Shown: piece after piece, positions 59,659-64,000 of the stretch | How the letters are laid out: every line of letters starts with the position of its first letter | Numbering within the stretch: position 1 is the first letter of the stretch | NCBI RefSeq assembly: GCF_046195335.1 | Contig: NZ_CP176093.1 | Source of the DNA: Methanospirillum lacunae | GTDB taxonomy: Archaea; Halobacteriota; Methanomicrobia; Methanomicrobiales; Methanospirillaceae | Reading direction: 5' to 3' (one strand) | DNA length: 64,000 nucleotides | Translations under genes and position numbers: made by a program | Notes under the pieces: model-generated | Seen by the model: the letters and a program-made list of their open reading frames with translations, nothing else | Databases searched by the model: none | Told to the model about the DNA's origin: nothing

Positions 59659-61470
59659 ATGGTATCTGATGATCTCACGAGAGCTGGTCTTATGACAATA
59701 TCAAATTTCAAACGCCTTTACCAAGTGTTTCATGGGTATGAACGGTGGTTTCTCTTCTCAATTCTGCTCAATATCGCTGTTGCCGGGGGCACTCTTGCCA
59801 TTCCTGCCTTATCTGCAGATCTGATAAACAACGGAATTATGGCAGGAGATTTTTCATACTCCCTTGATGTAGGAGTTCTTATGCTCCTAGCTGCAGTAAT
59901 TGCCGGAGCATGTCAGATTGCAAATGCAGGTATTGCAGTCTGGGCATCAGAATACTCATCCCACTCATTACGCACCCGTGAATTCGAAAAGATTCAGACT
60001 CTTTCGTTTGGGAACATCGACAAGTTCAGATCAAGTGATCTGCTGGTGCGGCTGACAACAGATGTTCAGAATGTCAAGATCGCAATACAGCAGTCTGTGA
60101 TGAACCTCATGCAGGCCCCGCTGCTGCTGATAGGAACCATTATCATCATGGCAGCCATGGCTCCTGCCCTGGTCTGGATAATGGTTGTACTTTTGGTCCT
60201 TCTCACGATTATACTGGTTTTGTATTTTGTCATTGTTGAGCCTGCATTCACCAGGAAGCAGTCAGAAATCGATGGTGTAAACAAAGCCCTTCGTGAGACC
60301 CTGACTGGCATCAGGGTGGTTAAGGCATTTGTCAGACAGGAGTATGAGATCAACAAGTTTGGGCAGGCAGCTGATAATTTAAAGCGTGCAGCCATGAGGC
60401 CGCAGATGATCATGTCCTATCTCATGCCGACCGTGTTTGCGATCGCTCTCCTTGGGTTTGGTGCTGTGTACTATTTCGGAGGTGAACAGGTTCTTGCGGG
60501 GACCGGTCTTATGATCGGTGATGTGACCTCTGCAGCTCAGTACATACTCATTCTCATGATGCCTCTTCTGATCATCGCGATTGTGTTGCCCTTCATCACT
60601 CAGGCAAATGCATCACTGAAGAGAATCTTCGAAGTTCTTGATGCGGTACCTGAAGTACAGGAACCCAAGGATCCCGTTACAATCAATGTTGATCAGGTAA
60701 AAGGTCGCGTGGAATTTGAGAATGTTTCATTTGGATATCGGAATGCCGAAGGTGTCCCTGACGGAGAAGTCCTTACCGGGATAAACCTGGTTGCACAGCC
60801 AGGTGAGACAATAGGGTTTTTAGGTGCGACTGGTTGTGGAAAATCATCACTCGTTTCACTCATTCCCAGGTTTTATGATGTCACCGGTGGCCGTGTTACC
60901 ATCGATGGTGTCGATGTCCGTTCAATCTCCCTGGAAACACTTCGAAACATGGTCAGTGTCTGTCTTCAGGAATCGGTTCTTTTTTCAGGTACCATTAATG
61001 AGAATATACGGTTTGGGAAACCATCCATGACTGATGATGCCATGATGGAAGCAGCCCGTTCAGCAGATGTGGATGGGTTTGTGCAAAACATCCCTGAACA
61101 GTATGATGGAAGGGTGGCCCGACGTGGCTCTAACTTTTCGGGAGGTCAGAAACAGAGGCTCTCGATCGCCCGGGCACTTGCACAGAAACCAAAGATCCTC
61201 ATTCTTGATGACAGTACCAGTGCATGTGATGTTGCTACCGAGGCCAGGATCCAGGACGCTATTACTGATATGATGGAAGGAACAACCAAGTTCATCGTAG
61301 CCCAGCGTATCAGTTCGGTCATCACCGCTGATCGGATTGTCCTGTTAAGCCAGGGAGTAATTGAAGCAACCGGGACTCATACAGAACTTCTTGCATCAAG
61401 TCCTCTCTACCAGGAGATCTATGAATCCCAACTTGGGAGTGGTCTTCAGTCAGGAGGTAATGCCTCATGA
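59659..61470 (+). CDS. Heterodimeric ABC exporter, subunit with degenerate ATP site
   Basis: This 603-residue protein has six membrane helices and one ATPase domain. Walker A GATGCGKSS and signature SGGQKQRLSIARAL are normal. The Walker B is LILDDSTSACD with Asp in place of the catalytic Glu, and the switch histidine is Gln (FIVAQRISSV). This is the degenerate-site subunit of TmrAB/LmrCD-like exporters. Start 59659 or methionine 59692. It overlaps the partner gene by 4 bp. Substrate unknown (drug, lipid or peptide). Confidence 0.9.
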   Translation: MVSDDLTRAGLMTISNFKRLYQVFHGYERWFLFSILLNIAVAGGTLAIPALSADLINNGIMAGDFSYSLDVGVLMLLAAVIAGACQIANAGIAVWASEYSSHSLRTREFEKIQTLSFGNIDKFRSSDLLVRLTTDVQNVKIAIQQSVMNLMQAPLLLIGTIIIMAAMAPALVWIMVVLLVLLTIILVLYFVIVEPAFTRKQSEIDGVNKALRETLTGIRVVKAFVRQEYEINKFGQAADNLKRAAMRPQMIMSYLMPTVFAIALLGFGAVYYFGGEQVLAGTGLMIGDVTSAAQYILILMMPLLIIAIVLPFITQANASLKRIFEVLDAVPEVQEPKDPVTINVDQVKGRVEFENVSFGYRNAEGVPDGEVLTGINLVAQPGETIGFLGATGCGKSSLVSLIPRFYDVTGGRVTIDGVDVRSISLETLRNMVSVCLQESVLFSGTINENIRFGKPSMTDDAMMEAARSADVDGFVQNIPEQYDGRVARRGSNFSGGQKQRLSIARALAQKPKILILDDSTSACDVATEARIQDAITDMMEGTTKFIVAQRISSVITADRIVLLSQGVIEATGTHTELLASSPLYQEIYESQLGSGLQSGGNAS

Positions 61471-63275
61471 CACCGGCTGTAAAACCAGTACCAGGAGGAG
61501 ATCAGAACGACCAGTCTGAATCATTAAATCAGACCCTAAAAAGGCTGCTCTTTTACCTGACCAGGTACCGGTTCAGACTTGCTCTTGCTATCATTTTCAT
61601 GATTGGGTTTTCTGTCACCATGGGGATCCTCCCTGCCCTTATGGGATATGCAACTAATATCATCGCAGGTCATGGTTCTCTCCAGGATCTGAAACAGGTT
61701 CTTATCTATTTCATTATTGACGGAGTTGCATTATGGATCTGCGGACATCTGGCCCAGCGTCTCCTCTCAAAGATATCGCAACAGGCTCTCTACACACTCA
61801 GAACCGATCTCTTTAATCACATGCAGGCGCTCTCTCTCAGTTTCTTTGATCGCCAGCCGATCGGCGAACTGATGAGCAGGGTCTCCAATGATACCGATGT
61901 TATTGATCAGTTCTTTTCCAATGGAATTCAGCAGGTTCTCCAGTCTGTAACCACTATCATAGTCCTTACCATTGTGATGCTCTGGATAAACCCGGTTTTG
62001 ACACTTCTTGTGTACCTGGCAGTACTCGGCATGCTCGCAATTTCATCTACCATTGCCAGGATTTCTGGTCCGGCTTTTGAGCGGATGCAGGAACTTCTTG
62101 GAGAACTAAATGGGTATGCAGAAGAGAGGCTTGCGGGACAAAAGGTTACCATCGCATACAATCAACAGAATGGCACCACTGTAGGCTTTTCAAAACTTTC
62201 TGGAATAGTTGCCCGGACAGGGGGAAGAGCACAGTTTGTAGCACTCACATCCATGCCGGCTGCAACGATCATGTCAAACCTGCAGATGATCCTTCTTTTA
62301 ATCATTGGAGGTGCGATGGTGATGGAAGGGCATATCCAGCTTGGTGAACTGGTTGCATTCCTCGGACTTTCATCAAGTATCTCCTCGCCATTATCACAGA
62401 TCTTCTCTGTATATTCCCAGATCATCAGTGCAGCTGCTGGAGCAGCCCGGGTATTTCGGATCCTTGATGAGCAGCCTGTTGTTGCAGATCTGCCTGTTGC
62501 TAAACCAATGCCCCCGGTTGATGGAGATGTTAAATTTGACGCTGTTGATTTCGCATACATTCCCGGACGGACTGTTTTGAAAAATAATACATTCCGTGCC
62601 CTTCCCGGTCAGGTATTTGGGTTATGCGGTCCGACGGGAGCAGGAAAGAGCACAATCATCAATATTCTGACCCGGTATTATGATATCCAGTCAGGATCGA
62701 TCACCATTGACGGAGTCAGGATCGATGAGGTTGGGCAGGACAGCCTCAGGATCCAGATCGCCCAGGTTCTGCAGGAGCCATTCCTCTTCTCAGGGACAAT
62801 CCTTGAAAACCTGCGGTATGCCCGTGGCGATGCAACAGATGAAGAATGTATCGCGGCTGCGAAACAGGCCGGAGCGTACGAATTCATTATGGCCCAGCCA
62901 GAAGGTTTTGATACGTTCCTCAACGACGGAGGCTCAAACCTTTCACAGGGTCAGAGACAGATGCTTACCATTGCCAGGGCCATGGTATCACAGCCACGTC
63001 TACTGATCCTGGACGAGGCTACCAGCAACGTGGATACCCGCACAGAAAAACTGATTCAGTCCGGGCTTCTCAGTCTGCAGCAGGGAAAAACATCATTCAT
63101 CATTGCTCACAGGCTCTCGACAATCCGCAAATCAGATTGTATTCTCGTGATAAACCAAGGTGAGATTGTAGAACGTGGGACTCATGATGATCTGATGGGT
63201 GCACAGGGATTCTATTACAATCTCTATATGAGCCAGTTCAGGGGAAAACTCAGTTCTATAACCGGGGTTGCCTGA
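61467..63275 (+). CDS. Heterodimeric ABC exporter, partner subunit
   Basis: The 602-residue protein has six membrane helices; Walker A GPTGAGKST, Walker B LLILDEATSNVD and switch histidine (IIAHRLSTI) are canonical. Its signature is LSQGQRQMLTIARAM rather than LSGGQ. In the heterodimer, the defective Walker B site of the partner faces this altered signature, giving one degenerate and one active ATP site, as known for this exporter class. Start ATG overlaps the partner's stop (ATGA). Confidence 0.92.
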   Translation: MTPAVKPVPGGDQNDQSESLNQTLKRLLFYLTRYRFRLALAIIFMIGFSVTMGILPALMGYATNIIAGHGSLQDLKQVLIYFIIDGVALWICGHLAQRLLSKISQQALYTLRTDLFNHMQALSLSFFDRQPIGELMSRVSNDTDVIDQFFSNGIQQVLQSVTTIIVLTIVMLWINPVLTLLVYLAVLGMLAISSTIARISGPAFERMQELLGELNGYAEERLAGQKVTIAYNQQNGTTVGFSKLSGIVARTGGRAQFVALTSMPAATIMSNLQMILLLIIGGAMVMEGHIQLGELVAFLGLSSSISSPLSQIFSVYSQIISAAAGAARVFRILDEQPVVADLPVAKPMPPVDGDVKFDAVDFAYIPGRTVLKNNTFRALPGQVFGLCGPTGAGKSTIINILTRYYDIQSGSITIDGVRIDEVGQDSLRIQIAQVLQEPFLFSGTILENLRYARGDATDEECIAAAKQAGAYEFIMAQPEGFDTFLNDGGSNLSQGQRQMLTIARAMVSQPRLLILDEATSNVDTRTEKLIQSGLLSLQQGKTSFIIAHRLSTIRKSDCILVINQGEIVERGTHDDLMGAQGFYYNLYMSQFRGKLSSITGVA

Positions 63276-63460
63276 TTGTGCCTGGTTTGTGTATGGATAA
63301 AAAAATCTTTTTTTATGAGTCACTCATAAACCTGGTTGGATGACCGGTCTCAACTCCTTTCAAGCATTTTTGTCTTCGGTATACAGAATAAGAATCACGG
63401 GAAATATCATGTGGGAAGTTTGGCCTGCCACAAAATCAACTCTCAATCCGGTGTAATATT

Positions 63461-63877
63461 ATGTCCGATAATGATCGTTCAAAAGGGGATCTTGTCTCTT
63501 ACCTGATTCGTGACGAGATGGGTGATTGTATGCCCATAGATATCTGGTATGATGGAAATGTATGGGTTTTCAGACCATTCGGAAAGATAGATACCGGTCA
63601 CGCTGTCGATCTGGACGCTGCACTCACAGAGGGTATTGGACAGGGGATGCGGCTCATCGTTATTGATATGACCGATTCGCCTTATATTGCAAGTTCTGGA
63701 CTTCGTGCCCTGTTGAAAGCTGCTAAAGCAGTAAAACCTGATAACGGCCGCATAAGTGTTTGTGGTCTGAATGATGTAGTACACGAGGTTTTACAGGTAT
63801 CCGGACTCCTTCGAATCTTTCCTGTGTACCCTACGGCAAAAGAAGCAGTCGCTGCAATGAAGAATATTGAGAAGTAA
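63461..63877 (+). CDS. STAS-domain protein (anti-sigma-factor antagonist type)
   Basis: This 138-residue protein has a STAS domain: VFRPFGKIDTGHAVDL, a strand LIVIDMTDSPYIASSGLRALLKA with the possible phosphorylated serine in ASSGLR, and VCGLNDVVHEVLQVSGL. Archaea lack sigma factors, so it probably binds another partner controlled by a serine kinase or phosphatase. A 40-residue N-terminal extension (DLVSYLIRDEMGDC) is of unknown role. It is a single gene, 185 bp after the exporter operon. Confidence 0.8.
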   Translation: MSDNDRSKGDLVSYLIRDEMGDCMPIDIWYDGNVWVFRPFGKIDTGHAVDLDAALTEGIGQGMRLIVIDMTDSPYIASSGLRALLKAAKAVKPDNGRISVCGLNDVVHEVLQVSGLLRIFPVYPTAKEAVAAMKNIEK

Positions 63878-63949
63878 GTTATACAAAATATTTGTAGACC
63901 GGATCCTGTGAATACAAGATCCTGACTACCTGCTGTAACAACTTGAAAT

Positions 63950-64000
63950 TTAAATTGTGGTTGCGTTAGCAGCTGAAGTGTTTGCACCAGCGGTTGCTGC
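63950..64000 (-). CDS. Possible C-terminus of a gene extending beyond the window
   Basis: The minus-strand frame from the window edge is open for 16 codons, reading AATAGANTSAANATTI and ending at TAA (63950-63952). The low-complexity Ala/Thr/Asn composition would suit the tail of a secreted or surface protein. The stretch is too short to be sure; the plus strand is also partly open here. Confidence 0.3.
   Translation of the reverse strand, partial: AATAGANTSAANATTI

Overview
The window looks like the chromosome of a hydrogen- and formate-using methanogen of the Methanomicrobiales, most like Methanospirillum. The reasons are a tungsten/molybdenum formylmethanofuran dehydrogenase operon (fwdDBAC) fused to a coenzyme-F420 formate dehydrogenase operon (fdhAB), a second fdhAB, archaeal 16S/23S rRNA with a tRNA-Ala(UGC) spacer, TATA-box promoters and archaeal GGAGG/GAGGTG ribosome-binding sites. 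Species assignment is inference; no database was searched.

Region 1 (1-28 kb) is dominated by molybdenum and tungsten biology. It holds a tungstate ABC importer (tupABC, tupA cut by the window edge), fdhB-fdhA on the minus strand, two MoeA-type molybdopterin genes with a small partner protein, fwdDBAC followed by a second fdhAB on the plus strand, a ferredoxin plus aldehyde:ferredoxin oxidoreductase pair, and a homologue of the molybdenum storage protein. The metal is imported, stored, inserted into the pterin and used in CO2 reduction and formate oxidation. Between the moe and fwd operons lies about 1 kb without an intact gene; it contains a promoter-preceded, strongly base-paired segment (about 10521-10651) that is a good candidate for an undescribed small RNA. 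A pair of orphan binding proteins flanks a frameshifted methyltransferase at 22.9-26 kb.

Region 2 (29.3-34.9 kb) is an rRNA operon: 16S, tRNA-Ala, 23S, tRNA-Cys, two tandem 5S genes and tRNA-Glu. The second 5S copy carries a degenerate tRNA 3' end in front of it, so it arose by a 201-bp duplication. A 114-bp element just downstream (34981-35094) recurs ungapped at about 80% identity at 44559-44672.

Region 3 (35-49.5 kb) is accessory: a five-PAS membrane histidine kinase, an amidinotransferase-family protein, YqhA, a cardiolipin-synthase-like enzyme, an MscS channel overlapped by a degenerate ATPase-like gene, a decayed MNT/HEPN toxin-antitoxin pair, and a two-gene module of a calcineurin-like phosphoesterase plus a 970-residue STAND NTPase. 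That NTPase ends in ten almost identical 40-residue TPR units whose variable positions are reshuffled between units. This resembles rapidly evolving NLR-type recognition arrays and is the strongest candidate for an undescribed (probably defence or self/non-self) system.

Region 4 (49.8-64 kb) is mostly transport and housekeeping: an amino-acid ABC importer with two binding proteins, Tex, a His-tailed DMT exporter overlapping a fused AguB-AguA polyamine gene, MscL, a heterodimeric ABC exporter with one degenerate ATP site, and a STAS protein.
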